64,000 nucleotides of DNA, from the NCBI GenBank assembly GCA_949128115.1, contig OX421963.1, forward strand, positions 40,779,979-40,843,978. The letters run 5' to 3'. The notes under the pieces were generated by a model. It saw only the letters and a list, made by a program, of their open reading frames with translations, did not search any database and was not told the DNA's origin. Numbering within the stretch: position 1 is the stretch's first letter; every line of letters begins with the position of its first letter. The position numbers were made by a program, and so were the translations under genes. The stretch comes from Anaspis maculata (Eukaryota; Arthropoda; Insecta; Coleoptera; Scraptiidae). Positions 23,607 through 35,560 of this stretch are shown here, piece by piece.

Positions 23607-23755
23607 GACTCACCCAAAAGGGGGTCAAGCCGCATTCCAGTAGTGGTCAAGCTTCACCCATAAAAGGGGCAAAACGCGTCCTAGTGGAAGTCAGGTCTCA
23701 CCCGTGAAGAGTAAGGGGGGGGGGGGGCACGAAACGCATCCTAGTGGCGATTACT
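23607..23755. repeat. Degenerate minisatellite, three units of about 48 bp, with G13 run
   Basis: Units share the pattern CTCACCC..AA.GGGG.CA..ACGC.TCCTAGTGG. The third unit contains a run of 13 G at 23715-23727. Period is about 45-50 bp and units are diverged. The G run could be polymorphic or an assembly weak point. Confidence 0.6.
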
Positions 23756-24873
23756 AGTAGAGCGTAGCCGGCGCACCTTCCAGTGTCACCCCAGGACGAA
23801 GCCATAGCGTTCACCTTCCAACGGAACAACAGAATATATACAGATGATTCACAATAAGATTAAAATTATGAACTACCGTATCAAGGGAGAAATCGGGTGT
23901 AAAAAAAATACCATAGTCTCTAAATTAGATCCACAAGTGAAAAAAATATTTCGATGTCGTACTCACACAGATACAGGATGCAAGCCCAATCATACCATCA
24001 TGATATTTTTATTCTACTCCCAATAACACAAACATTGTGAGTCTTGCTTTTGCCAATAAATAGGTAAATGTATGTACCTAATAAACAATAGAGACTCCAA
24101 TTGTTTTGTTTCAGACAAACCCACCTTTTACGTTTACCAATACCGATGAAGCTAGTTTTATCCATCAGATCTTTGCCACTGTATTATACTTACTATAGTC
24201 GTCCGTCCTCGTCATAATCGATTACCCAAGTACGTTTTGGTTTTGGTCGTTTTGGTTACGGTCTGATATCAGTTTTATTTTCAACATACGACGACTACCT
24301 TGGCAGAGAAGTAAACATTTTTACCTAGCGGTCAAACACGAGAACCCCAGTTCAGATATTCATTAGCGTATCTTTTCTTTATCGACGATAATGTTATGTA
24401 GACCTAACTTACCTAAAGTTTCATAATTTGCATAATTTCCCTACTTGAAAGTTATTGATGGATTCAATGGCTAGGTACTACCTGATATAATTGATCGTTT
24501 TTTTGTTATGTTGACTAAAATACCTACCTACAACGTTACATTGCGGATCAACATTGGCGTTAATAATTCAATAATTATTTTTGAATAATAATTCTTCATC
24601 ACTGGCGGTTGATGGCAATCTAATTTCAAGAGCAGGTTCAACAAGTGACAAAAAACGTAATTATGGGAATTAGTATTTGCATATGAGCTAAGGGGTAAAA
24701 TGGAATATAATAATTCAAAACTAATCTAATCTAAGCTTGCGATTATAAATCAGTGCGGTGCTTGTAAGTTTGCAGTATATATCGGAACCTACCGCCTCAC
24801 TACCTGCCTAACTTTAAACACACCTAATTTTGAATTATGCATCAAGTGAAGGAATAATAAGCGCATACCTAGT
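23756..24873. other. No recognised feature
   Basis: Short frames only (for example 23844-24026). No element ends recognised. Confidence 0.4.
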
Positions 24874-25050
24874 CGCGATTTAGCTTAATTTTTCCCGCCA
24901 CTATATGGCTGCCAATGGCGGCTGCCATGACAATGATTGGCTACCATTGCCGTGTTACTCTGATGTCATTGACAGTTCATCTGTCACTACTCATTACATA
25001 ATCCGCTTTCATCAGCCATCTTGAAGCGGGAAAAATTGAATTAAATGGCG
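24874..25050. mobile_element. MITE, about 177 bp
   Basis: Imperfect inverted ends of about 26 bp: CGCGATTTAGCTTAATTTTT then CCCGCC at the left, and the complement of CGCCATTTAATTCAATTTTT then CCCGCT at the right. The interior includes TGGCTGCCAATGGCGGCTGC. Size and lack of coding sequence fit a MITE. Confidence 0.6.
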
Positions 25051-25992
25051 AATAAAGTAGCACAATATGCTAAGGGTAATAAAATATCATCTGACATTCT
25101 TGCAAAGCCCATAATAATTATTCATTAAACCCGCAAGACGCAACATAACACAGCTAATTATTGGAGTGCTTTTTGTGCACTTGCAATTTATTAAATTGTT
25201 TAGTTATGCAAATGCGTCCCATACCGCTGGGACAAAAACGAGATGACTGTAATAATAATAAGCATACGAGAATTATTAATGCTAATCGCGGCAGTGATAG
25301 GAGCTGAAGACCTTATAGTGATAAATAGATGAAGCGGCAAAAACTGTACTGAATTACTTGAATTAAAATAGCTGTATATGTCCGTTTCGCGTTCAGAAAA
25401 CACTCGCGTGAGAGAGAAAAAATCTCACTCAAACAGTTAGAGTGTGGTGGTGTCATTACTTTCTAATGAAGTTTAACTTCAGCACGGTGGAAATTGACCG
25501 CGCACGACACACTGGCGTACGATAGGATTATTCAAGTTTATTAGTTTTAAATGAGCCCCTGCTACTGTAATCCATTATCTGTAAATTTTAATTATCTATT
25601 CGTAACACGTGGTCGTTTATCACAGGGCGATTATTACGCGAGAGAACACAAAGGATAATAAATAGATAGCCGCGTCCTCTCTCTAGTACTATATGATCCG
25701 GCATAAACTTCTTTTATGTTGAGACTGCACGAGTTGCAGGTGCCCAAGTAGTCCTTTACGATTTTGCCCTGGATGAGTCAATGAGTGCATGATTTGAGTT
25801 TGCACACTTGAGTGAGAAGTGACCATATTGTTCTTGGTATGATAGTTTGTTGTCACGATCATTAAAAAAAAATAAACTTTTAGGTGCCAAAACTCTTCGA
25901 GTCTGGAGCTTCCACGTAGAAATTGAACAAAAAAAGTATAAATTACTGATCTGAACATCCCGTTTACCAATTGCCTATCATTCAGGGGTAAA
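25051..25992. other. No recognised feature
   Basis: Short frames only. A purine-rich AGAGAGAAAAAATCTC string lies at about 25411-25427. No repeat ends recognised. Confidence 0.4.
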
Positions 25993-26605
25993 ATTGAGAA
26001 ATCTGTTAGTGAGGGCTACTTCATTTGAGCGTTATGGGCTGAAACGTGCATATACCTTGCGCTTTGTGATACAACCACGAAATTTGGTACACTCACACTT
26101 CGAAGTACCCAAAGCAAGACCGGACATGGTACCTAGTCGAATCTTCACCCCAAGAGCCGTACCGGCCGGGCCGGCCCCGCTAAGTTGGCTCTGGAGTCCT
26201 ACGGCATATTTTCAAAACGGCAAGTGATATCGACGTTCTGAAAAGTTCTTTCTGATTGTGAGAACTCCCAGGTGAATGATAAAGGTTCTATGGTGAATGC
26301 TAAAGGTTCTATGAGCACATCTAAATCTCCCGTTTACCGGTTGAAAACTTTTCACTTTTTATAATGTCGACATCATTGCCGTTTCGTAAATATGCCGTAG
26401 GGCTCCAAAGACAATTTGGTGGCGGTCGGTAGGGCTCTTGGGAGGAAGACGACTAGGTACTATATCTCTAATTTTGTTTTGGGTACTATGAAGAGTGCAT
26501 TAACAAAAATTTCCGCCTGTTTCACGAAGAACAAGACATAGATATGCGTATTTTAGCTTTTAGCTCCAGAAAACATAACAAAACAAAATCTTTTCTTCTC
26601 AAACT
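25993..26605. repeat. Palindrome P5, diverged arms
   Basis: Left arm about 26030-26260 and right arm about 26320-26560 are inverted copies. Landmarks: CCTACGGCATATTTTCAAAACGGCAA against CCGTTTCGTAAATATGCCGTAGGG, and CTTCACCCCAAGAGCC against GGCTCTTGGGAGGAAG (read as complements). The centre near 26290 holds a 21-bp direct repeat (AAAGGTTCTATG twice). The left arm contains a GC-rich CGGCCGGGCCGGCC (26162-26175) that is not conserved in the right arm. No coding sequence. Confidence 0.7.
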
Positions 26606-27043
26606 GCAATCACAACATTCAATTTGAGCTCAGAGATGTAATTTAGTCGGAAACGAAACCAAACTTGTCAATTTGGTCCGAAATTAACAAATAAAAAAAT
26701 CTGCGCCGCGGCTAGAACTATCCCCTCCCATTCCCTTTTTTTTTGTAATATTGACATTTGTGTTGATGAAGTTATACTGTGAAGGTCTACTGCATTGATA
26801 GACCTCACTTTTGAATCAGCTCGATAACCGACTTCAGTTTTTGCTCCTGGAAGGTAGGCAAATGGCAATTCTGACAGCTGCACGGCGGTTCCATCGTGGG
26901 TCCGCCTTGTAAATAGTAAAGGGTAGTCTGTAGAGCGTATGTGCAAAATTTCATGCTTTTATCACAAAATGCAAGGTGGTTCTTACTAACCGCCGCACTA
27001 ACAGTATAACCGTATCAGTCCCCTTTTGATAATTCTTGTTAAG
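26606..27043. other. Spacer with a fragment resembling the P7 family end
   Basis: AATTTCATGCTTTTATCACAAAATGCA at about 26949-26975 closely resembles a conserved stretch near the ends of P7 (49320-49345, 51400-51425) and P9 (61775-61800), and is followed by a similar CTAACCGCCGCAC. This is probably a terminal scrap of a related palindrome. Otherwise nothing recognised. Confidence 0.45.
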
Positions 27044-30000
27044 GGTTGTTTGAATGAAAAATCAAAAATTGGTAACTCAAGAACAAAAAGATTTAGAGGC
27101 AAAATTCTTATTCCACCTTCAGTCGCATAAAGTGATGCATTGTTCAACCCAGTAAGAGTGTCCCTCAAAGCAACCCTTACTAGTACGGTGGTTAAGCATT
27201 CTAACTATGCATTTTAAGCTTAAGCAATGCGCTTTTGGGGTTTGATTGGGGGTCCCTTAACCTTAATTTCAAGAGTTGGAGACATCGGTGCACTCGATGC
27301 GGAGGGGGTCTGGGGAACCCTTGAAAGTTGAAGGTGCGAGGCTTCCTACCAAATCACTATACCACCAGGTAATTCCTACTGGGAGGCCATCAAACGACTC
27401 TAACCTATACATTGACAACATTTGTTACCATGTCCAAACAGTTCTTCACCTGAAAAAAATAATTCTTTTGACAGATCGAAGAAATCAGTTTTTGATCATT
27501 CTTCATCCCAACAACGAATAAACAGCCAAGTTTGGTGCCAAGTAACTGCCAAGTAGTTTTTATTGGTTTCCATTACTGTTAAATGAAGTGCTGAAAAATG
27601 CTCACTTCTTGGCGTGCCATTGTTTGGACGGTGGCCTTGCAAACATTTTGACTTGGTGAATGGTATCAGAGACGCCGTTTACTGCAAAATGACACCAAAC
27701 TTGACAGTTTATTTGTTGTGCGGATGAAGAATGATCAAAAACTGATTTCTTTGATCTGTCAAAAGAATTAATTTTTGTCAGTGTGAAGAACTGTTTGGAC
27801 ATGGTAAGAAATGTTGTCAATGTATAGGTTAGAGTCGTTTGATGGCCTCCCAGTAGAAATTACCTGGTGGTATGGTGATTTGGTAGGAAGCCTCGCACCT
27901 TCAACTTTCAAGGGCCCCCCAGACCCCCTCCGCATCGAGTGCACCGATGTCTCCAACTCTTGAAATTAAGGTTGAGGGACCCCCAATCAAACCCCAAAAG
28001 CGCATTGCTTAAGCTTAAAATGCATAGTTAGAACGCTTAACCACCGTACTAGTAAGGGTTGCTTTGAGGGACACTCTTACTGGGTTGAACAATGCATCAC
28101 TCTATGCGACTGAAGGTGGAATAAGAATTTTGCCTCTAAATCATTTTGTTCTCGAGTTACCAATTTTTAGTCAGGGGGCATAGGGTCGAAAAAGGCTTGG
28201 CCGTGTGCAACTTCCTGAAGATATATAGAGATATGTCCTAATCGATTCCTGGGCGATCAAGGACCATGAAAAATTATGGTGGAATATTGACATCTGCTGC
28301 AGGCAAATATGGTGGAGGCGCCAAAATGTGCTTCATCTGGTAATAAGAAACTGGCTGTAGCTCGTTTGTTTTTCAACGGATTCGAACATCTGGAACGTCA
28401 TTTTGTAAACAAAAAAATTCTCTTCTCATTTCATACCTAAATTTACAAACGTCATTTTGGGAAACTGTCAAAATTATCTTCATAAGATGTGCTAAATTCC
28501 GGCCTTTTTTGAAGGTTATCTGGTATTTTTGAAATTTGACAGTATCATAGATCTTGAAGCGCCCTTTCCGAATTTCTACATTTTCATTTCGTATATTTGC
28601 CGTTTTGGCCGCCATATTGGAGAGATAACGCCCAAAAAACAGTTTTTTGTCAATATCTTCATTTCAGTCAATGTGAGGTGGAAGCGTTTGTATGCGGATG
28701 AAAGCTGATTCAATTCTCTACAATTTGACACCTTACTCGTGTACGTACTACTTCCGGTTCTTGGGTTATGGCTTCTAGAACTCCCTGAAGCAATAACTTT
28801 TGTCATCCAATCAACATGGCAAGTTGATCTTAGCTCCACGTGGCAGTCAAATTAACCATAAATAATGATAAGTTGTCAACCAGAGATTATTAATATCCAG
28901 AAAATGAATCATGGTAACGGTTGTTATGCAACTACAGCGTGACCTCTAAGGGAAAATTGACTTTGAAAAGGTATAGCTTGAGAACCGTGAGTCGCACATG
29001 AGTGATTCAGATGTTAAATTTTAGAGATAATAGACCTCCACTTTTGATATGAATCCTAAAATGTTATAACGAATTTTCCAAAAAAAAATCCAAAAATGTT
29101 TTTTTTTAGGCGCCATCTTTTCAAAATTATGGCCAGAACAGCAGAAATACGAAGTGAAAAGTGGATATTCTGAATGATGACCCCAAGTTTCATCATAATA
29201 ATGAGTTTCGAATGTATCTGATATCCTTCAAATGCTATATTACCTTTATTTCTTTCTAAAAGTCAGTTTGCTCTAACAGTTCACCCTGTAATCACACAAT
29301 TAACATCACCATGATCGATTTTCGAAATTTTTATTATCTATGGTTGATGGCCAAGAGCTATTTATGGTTAATTTGCTTACTACATGACGGTGGTATCAAT
29401 TTAACATGCTGATTGAGTGCCGAAAGTTGATGCTTCCGGAAGTTCTGAAAGCTCTAACTCAAGAACCGTAAATCGCACATAAGTGACTGATATGTCAAAT
29501 TGTTGCAATTTGAGTGGACTCCGCATATACACGTTTCAATTTTAAGTCAGTTGAATGCAAGATATTGACAAGAAACTGTTTTTTGGGCGTCATCTTTCCA
29601 ATATGGCGGCCAAAACAGAAAAGATACGAAGTGGAAAAGTAGAAAGGCACCTCAAGATCTATGATACTGCCAGGTTTCCAGATTATCGGATAACCTTCAC
29701 AAATCAGTGGAATTTAGCATATCTTATGAAGACAATTTTGACAGTTTCACGAAATGACGTTTGTGAATTCAGGTATGAAATAAAAAGAGAATTTTTTTGT
29801 CTACAAAATGACGTTTAATATGTCGCAATCCGTTGAAAAACAAACGAGCTACAGCCAGTTTCTTATTACCAGATGAAGCCCATTTTGACGCCTCCACCAT
29901 ATTTGCCTGCAGTAGATGCCAATATTCCACCATAATTTTTCATGGTCCTTGATCCTCCAGAAATCGATTAAGACATAACTCTATATATCTTCACGAAGCT

Positions 30001-30055
30001 GCACACGGCACGACCTATGCCCCCATAATATTTTGATTTTTCATTCAAAACAACC
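27044..30055. mobile_element. Nested palindrome P6, outer element
   Basis: Outer ends GGTTGTTTGAATGAAAAATC (27044-27063) and GATTTTTCATTCAAAACAACC at 30035-30055 are complements. The left arm is interrupted at about 27064-28168 by another palindrome and resumes at 28169-28840; the right arm is about 29390-30055. Landmarks in both arms: CTGCAGGCAAATATGGTGGA with GGCGCCAAAA, and GGCCGCCATATTGG. The central part (about 28970-29285) contains an extra partial copy of arm sequence, so the middle was rearranged. The family shares its GCAGGCAAAT.TGGTGGAGGC core with 59100-60845. No transposase seen. Confidence 0.8.
27064..28168. mobile_element. Inner palindrome P6a, 1.1 kb
   Basis: Arms about 27064-27535 and 27685-28168 are inverted copies with few mismatches; the loop is about 150 bp. 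Shared stretches include GGTAACTCAAGAAC, AAGAGTGTCCCTCAAAGCAA, TGCATTTTAAGCTTAAGCAA and GACATCGGTGCACTCGATGC with their complements. Ends are AAAATTGGTAACTC and GAGTTACCAATTTT. It splits the left arm of P6, so it is younger. Frames readable in both arms are shadows of the same sequence, not independent genes. Confidence 0.85.
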
Positions 30056-30377
30056 ATGCTAGGCACTGACTGGGGATAAACATTTCAGGGGTGAGTGGAG
30101 AAAATGTTTTTCAGGAGACTTCTTTCCAAGTTAAACTATCAACTTTTGCCAAATTCACTTCGAAAATATGGCCCACCAAAAAGCCAATTCTCAAAAGTGT
30201 ACATGGGAAGAAAAAATGACGTAACTTTTTATTAAATGAAATAGGGGGGTGAATCAAAAACCATTCCGAGGAAAGACGTCATTCTTCATATTTTTGGTGT
30301 TGGTATACATGAAAAAAAAAATCTTGGCAAAACGGAGAATAACTAAACCTTCTGAAATTTTGCACTGGTTTATTAAA
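30056..30377. other. No recognised feature
   Basis: Short spacer, AT-rich, no element ends recognised. Confidence 0.4.
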
Positions 30378-30585
30378 AATAAATAAAATAAAATAAATGT
30401 TTTTCTCCTTTTCGGCTCAAAATGGCCATAGGAGGTTCTGCTTCTATTCATTTACTAATACAAGCGTAAAAAATTGCATATTGGACATTACAAACACCCA
30501 GACTTTCAACCGGGAATCGAACCCGGAGCTCTCGAGGCCGCAGGCAGCCACGCAACCACCTGCGCATTTGACACCCTGTAAGAAG
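30378..30585 (-). mobile_element. tRNA-derived SINE-like element
   Basis: On the minus strand a tRNA-like head contains an A-box-like TGGTTGCGTGGC (about 30550-30561) and a strong B box GGTTCGATTCC with a perfect 5-bp T stem (CCGGG/CCCGG, about 30506-30522). A body of about 110 bp follows and ends in an ATTTT-type tail (AAATAAATAAAATAAAATAA in the plus strand at about 30377-30397). Head, body and simple-repeat tail in that order are the layout of a SINE. The source tRNA is not identified; the anticodon arm is not convincing. Target duplications are unclear. Confidence 0.65.
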
Positions 30586-30879
30586 TTTTTATTCGTCTTT
30601 CTCATACTTTGCATAACTTGAGTTCGAAAGCTGAAGAATGGGGGCACCAGCCAGTTTAAATAGATATAAAATCGCCCAAAGGAATAGGGAGGAATATTCC
30701 CATCCGCAGACAATCAGCATTAATTTGCAAAAAAAAAACGATATCGCTACGACTTTTCGTTTGGGAGGAGTTCAACTACAAGACGGACAGACGGACGGAC
30801 TTCAAAGCGCGGCTAATAGCGGATTTCCTACTGAAATGCGCTAAAACTAGCACCGAATGTTGAAAGTATGGAAGAAAAA
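30586..30879. other. No recognised feature
   Basis: Contains a GACGGACAGACGGACGGAC low-complexity string at about 30782-30800. Nothing else recognised. Confidence 0.4.
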
Positions 30880-31250
30880 AATCGAGAATGGGATGTAAAT
30901 AAGCCACCTAAGTAGGTACTTGATGCAGTAGTCCGATGAGAAAAGGAACTTGACCAAAAAATGCAGCAACTGACAGAAACACAAGACAACAGCGAAAAGG
31001 GCATCTATGGGCGCTGGAAAGATCAGAGGAAAGTTGTATACGGAAAAGTTTCGGCAATGTTGGGAAACCGTGGAAAGAAACTAAAGAATAAATGGTTTGA
31101 TAAAGATTGTACAACCAAGATAGAAGAAAAACGAAAAATCTAATCTAAGGCTTGATGAATTCAACATAAAACACCGGAGAATTGACCAAAATATGGCAAA
31201 AGCCAAGAAGGGACATGGAAACAATGCCACGAAGGAAGAAGGAGAGACCT
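30880..31250 (+). pseudogene. LINE fragment, region before reverse transcriptase
   Basis: A frame through about 30940-31143 reads ...YGRWKDQRKVVYGKVSAMLG, then NKWFDKDCTTKIEEKRK. The 'WFD.EC...IE.RN' type motif after a region rich in K and W is typical of the segment between endonuclease and RT in many animal LINEs. After a stop, the same frame continues with similarity to the following helix (IKHRRIDQNMAKAKK). No RT catalytic motif follows, so the fragment is truncated and has at least one stop. Confidence 0.55.
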
Positions 31251-32541
31251 GCTAGTTTAATACATTTTTGTTTTCAGCTCATATTCCTAGTTCACGAACC
31301 ACACTCACTGCACAAAATCCTGGTGCATCGAGTACCACACGGTAGTTAAGAAGATCACTGTTCTGGATGACAGATAATCCCAAATGACTTTACACCTATA
31401 ACGTGTGATAGAGATGTGAGAGAGCCGATGGGGAAACAGTTATGTTCCAGAGCTGTATAGTGGATTCGTATTCTATTGGACGAGATAATAAATCTCCAAA
31501 GCCTCTGGGCAATAATTCTAAACTGACCACCGCTAATAACGACTCGAAAAAAAAAAGGACATCACGGCAGCACTGGATAAGAGTGAGTAGCAGGTTTCAA
31601 TATGTATAAAGGACTAAAGCAAACATGCTACACAGTTAGCTCTGCGATAATAATTACGCCGACAGCACTAATTTGAACTTCATTTGCCTAGATATAGGGG
31701 CCGATAGTTTCCAGAGTGACGGTTACATGATACCGGGAGGAAATCACTATTTGTAATTATGAGTTAGACGCGTTCGCCGTTCCAGTAGGCATCAGCAGAA
31801 TCTTATTGGAATATCGATTATCCCGGAGATGCAATCTACCTGAAGCTACCACATAATAAGTATAAGAAGTTAGAAATATTATTTTTTAATTATTATAAGT
31901 ATATTTTATACTTGCAACTGCATTTTAAATGCTGCAATTCAAAGACGATCGCTTAGATCGCGCGCGGTGCTAATTAGGCGAAGGATGCAATTTTTGAGGA
32001 AACAATATATTAAAATCAGTCGGCGGATCGTAAAAAATGCGCGACTTTATTATCCTATACCTGCCTGCTTCAGAGTTTACGGTCGCTTTGCCATTCACAT
32101 CATGAGTCATTGGCGATAGATAGGCATCTTTAATAGTAATTACCGCGTTATAATTGACTAGAAATTGAAAGAGAAATGTCCAAGCTGTGTTTTTCTTGCT
32201 TCCAGATCTTGAACTGCATCAAAAATGCGCGGCTATATAGCCCAAGAAGAGAAATAATAAGCTCGATAATTAATACCTATTACTAATTACTAAACTATAG
32301 CCTTATACAGGATGGCTATCATAATAAGTACTGCCATACTCTTATGTGCGAGTTCAGAGCATTAGGTAGGTAGGTATACGTTATGCTACTTGCTTCGCCA
32401 ATGTGCTATAACGCCCTTTGTAGAAAATAGTAAATTGCTATAATGAACTTCTGCCGCATTTTGTTGATTTTGATTCATTGCGTTATACTCGTAATAGTCT
32501 GAATTAGTGAATTTACTATACAATATACATACAAACATTAT
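31251..32541. other. No recognised feature
   Basis: AT-rich spacer with GTAGGTAGGTA at about 32364-32374. No repeat or coding evidence. Confidence 0.4.
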
Positions 32542-32710
32542 CGATGGTGATCATTCGGAGAATATCCACCCGTGTAATAAGACCTATCCGATAACTTCCA
32601 AGTCCCGATTCTTAATGATAATGAATATTTCTTCGAGAAAAAACCAAAAGGTTTTTATATAGAGGCGTAAGGCGAGAAGGACAACTGAAACATACGTCTC
32701 TGGATTTATT
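32542..32710. repeat. Dispersed repeat T, copy 1
   Basis: Similar in the same orientation to 48006-48130: shared pieces are GGTGATCATT, CTATCC or ATATCCACC, CCCGATTC, AATATTTC and CTGAAACATAC in the same order. Identity is moderate. In the second copy the segment starts right after TATACCA, which looks like the left end of an element of the CAGGGTGATCAT type. Confidence 0.5.
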
Positions 32711-32957
32711 GCGGGGGAGTTGATGGAATATTGTTCCACCTGGCACGTAGACCCCCTCGCTATTGGGCCCATTGTACCCTTTCCCAGACCAGCCAGACGC
32801 ACCGAGCCACAATGTGGTGCCTAGATATTTGATAGTTGGCTAAAATATACTTACGTATACACCCACTCAGCATCGCATGTCATATTTCGTTACAAAATAA
32901 CATCACAATGAACGTTACTTCCACATCTATGTGAAGCTCATCCGCGATGTTGGAGTA

Positions 32958-33511
32958 AGATGGGACAGAAGTACGCACTTGACTATTGAGTATGTACAAA
33001 AACTTTGAAATAAGTTATCAATGTGTAACAAATTGACCTAACAACTGCGAGGGGTTTATACAAACATTTGACATTGGAAAATTGTCAAAATTTATATTTC
33101 AATTTCATTTATAAATGAAAACGTGGACTTCTGCAGAATCGTACTTTTGCCCCACCGGTAGGGTAAAAGTACGCAGATAATTTTCTGTCTAATAAAGACC
33201 CACAATAATCCTTTTCTAATTTTATATGATCTCATTTATTGAAAAACATCTCGGGATTGATGAATTCAAACAATGAACTAACATTTGAAATATGAAAAAA
33301 ATCTCAAAAAGTAAGTTGTGGAAAATATCACAAACAATGAAAATATTGATATTCTCTTGAATATTATTTCAATATTGAATTTTATCATGACGTATGTGAC
33401 CTGACTGTCTTTTGATGGACATTTGAGACCAATAAAAGAGTCTGCTTTGCTCTTAGTGCAGTTAGCAATAGCGTACTTTTGCCCCAATTCACAATGCGAA
33501 CTTTTGCCCCA
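32958..33511. mobile_element. Possible TIR element with GGGGCAAAAGTACGC-type ends
   Basis: The left end ATGGGACAGAAGTACGCA (about 32960) and the right end, the complement of TGGGGCAAAAGTACGC (33473-33488) or of the nearby TGGGGCAAAAGTTCGC (33496-33511), are imperfect inverted repeats. A perfect-looking hairpin GTACTTTTGCCCC..GGGTAAAAGTAC lies in the middle at 33146-33176 and has the same core, so several copies of the terminus are present. No coding sequence. Boundaries are uncertain. Confidence 0.5.
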
Positions 33512-34179
33512 ATTGAGAAATTAAATTTGGCGCCATAGATTCTTCCACACTAGCAGAAAACAGCTGATCAAGTCCATCATAACTATGAATCTCAGATATT
33601 GCTGGTGACGTCGTAACTGCCGTTTTTCAATAGGGCATTTTCCTGGCCATACTGCACATGTGCGAGGTGCAAGTAATGGCGGGAAATTGAAAACAACCGG
33701 ACAAACTAATGCATTTACGCAGATTTGTCATGAACAAATTTTCAGCAATGATGAAATATTATAGCATATTTTGTCTCAAAAATAAACTAGCCTTGGGAAT
33801 CTACCGCGTTATATTACATTACAGGTGCATTAGAGTAGGATTCAAAGGCTTTTGTCCGGTTTTTTCAAAAAGCCCGCCTAAAATCCAGCGCATGTCCCTG
33901 AAATGATTGCTCAGGACAAGCCCCTATTGCTGGCAGCTCACAAGGATTCATAAGCCAAACTATGTTGAGTGAAAATTACTTCAATAGCTCATTTTTGATA
34001 ACTAAGCTCACTACTGCCAGATCTACAGTGCTATCGCCGGTATCTTTTGCACACTTTAGTCTGATGATGTTGTCATTCAATTCTAACTACAGATTTTGCT
34101 CTAGGTTTATCACAGACTCAAATATGGCCGATGCGTACTTTTACCAGCCGGCCGCGGCCCCTTTTTGTCTTATTGTGCT
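33512..34179. other. No recognised feature
   Basis: Short frames only, none recognised. Confidence 0.4.
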
Positions 34180-34340
34180 TTCGAATATTTTAATGACTCC
34201 AGTTTATGTTTTATTGTAACGTCCGGGGCCCCAACGGAGCCCCTCGTGTCTTGCTGTAACGACTCGAGTCCCACCGAGGCTCTTTGGGCTCGGTGTATCG
34301 TTTGGAGTCCTAATGAAATATCCCGAGAAATATCCCTTAA
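34180..34340. repeat. Degenerate tandem repeat, about 40-bp period
   Basis: Three to four diverged units share the pattern TTGTAACG.C..GAGTCCCACCGAGGCTCTT. The GC content is clearly higher than in the neighbourhood (about 34215-34295). Units are too diverged for certainty. Confidence 0.4.
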
Positions 34341-35084
34341 TATTAAGCGCGCTGTTTAAATATACTGTATTAGACAAGTTAGTAGCTTAGACGAATCGGC
34401 AGCAGTGTCTCTAACTATCACCTGTGGGGATCCAGAACAATTTTTCTTAGGGAAAAAACGTGCTGTATAGATTGTAGAAATTAGTAAAAATAGGTGCGGA
34501 ACCTCCCATGACATAAAACTATGTTGAAAAGTGGTGAAAAATTAAGTTTCATTTAAAAATACACATCCAAAATGCGACGTAATATGTACGTCAAAAAAAT
34601 ATATCTACGAGATGTGGAATAGCGATGTAGATAGTATGTCACATTTGGATATCTTTCAGATATCTCATTCATGTTCTAATTACCCGGACATAAGAGGTAA
34701 CAAAGATGTCCACTTAACATCGCATCTTTTTTTTTGTTAACATCGCAGTCGTGACTTGAACATCTAAGTGATGTCACTGAGATGTTTTCTTGCTGAGTGG
34801 GCATGGGCAAATTTATATCTTTTATCCCTTCCCCTTGGCCCCCAACCCGTAGTCGGGGGTCATTGGGTATCCCGTCGGCTCCTTCGTGAAGGAGGCAAGA
34901 AACCTTTGATTTCTTGTGGTCCTATATGTGGAGATACCGAAATGTTTTGGTGCCACTTTCGATCTGTTTTCACGTAACTTGCTCAATTTTCACCCAATTT
35001 GAAAAACAAGTGAATACTTTCACGTGCGTGAGTCGCAATAGCGCATTTTCTTAGTGCAGATCTCTCATTGATAGAAATGAAATC
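34341..35084. other. No recognised feature
   Basis: Contains several short GATGT/ACATC strings (about 34600-34790) that pair loosely, possibly a degraded MITE ending near TTGCTGAGTGGGCAT at about 34790. Not solid enough to call. Confidence 0.35.
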
Positions 35085-35560
35085 CAGCTTGAAAACCAAA
35101 TGTTCATACGAGACAAGAGTGAGTTTCACGTTTCATGACAATCATTCCACTAATGAGAAATTTCGAAATGACGGCCAAAATGGCCGCAGAATCGTAAAAC
35201 TTAGCTTGAAAATAAGAATGATCATACGCGACAAGGGTATAAGTTCCAAGTTTTATGAAAATCGTTCCACTAATAAAAAATTTCAATATGGCAGCCAAGA
35301 TTGCGGCGGAATCATGAAACTCAGCTTGAAAATAAGAATGTTCATACGAGTAGAGGGTATATAACTTCCAAGTTTCATGACGATCCCTCCACTTATAACC
35401 GTATTCAAAATGGCGGCCAAGATGGTGGCGAAATCATGGAATTCAGCTCGGAAATAGGAATATTCATACAAGGAAAGAGTGAGTTCAAGTTTCATGTCAA
35501 TCGTTCCACTAATAAGAGCTTTCAATGTGGGTGCGCGCCGAAATGCTGTAAAACTCATTG
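35085..35560. repeat. Tandem repeat, four units of about 120 bp
   Basis: Units start at CAGCTTGAAAA (35085), TAGCTTGAAAATAAGAATG (35202), CAGCTTGAAAATAAGAATG (35322) and CAGCTCGGAAATAGGAAT (35443), giving periods of about 117, 120 and 121 bp. Each unit contains a version of TTCATACGA, AAGTTTCATGA.AATC.TTCCACTAATAA and AATATGGCGGCCAAGAT. Because the period is close to a multiple of three, long frames run across units on both strands; they are a by-product of periodicity. A similar GATGGCGGCCAAGA string is at 35679-35692. Confidence 0.85.
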
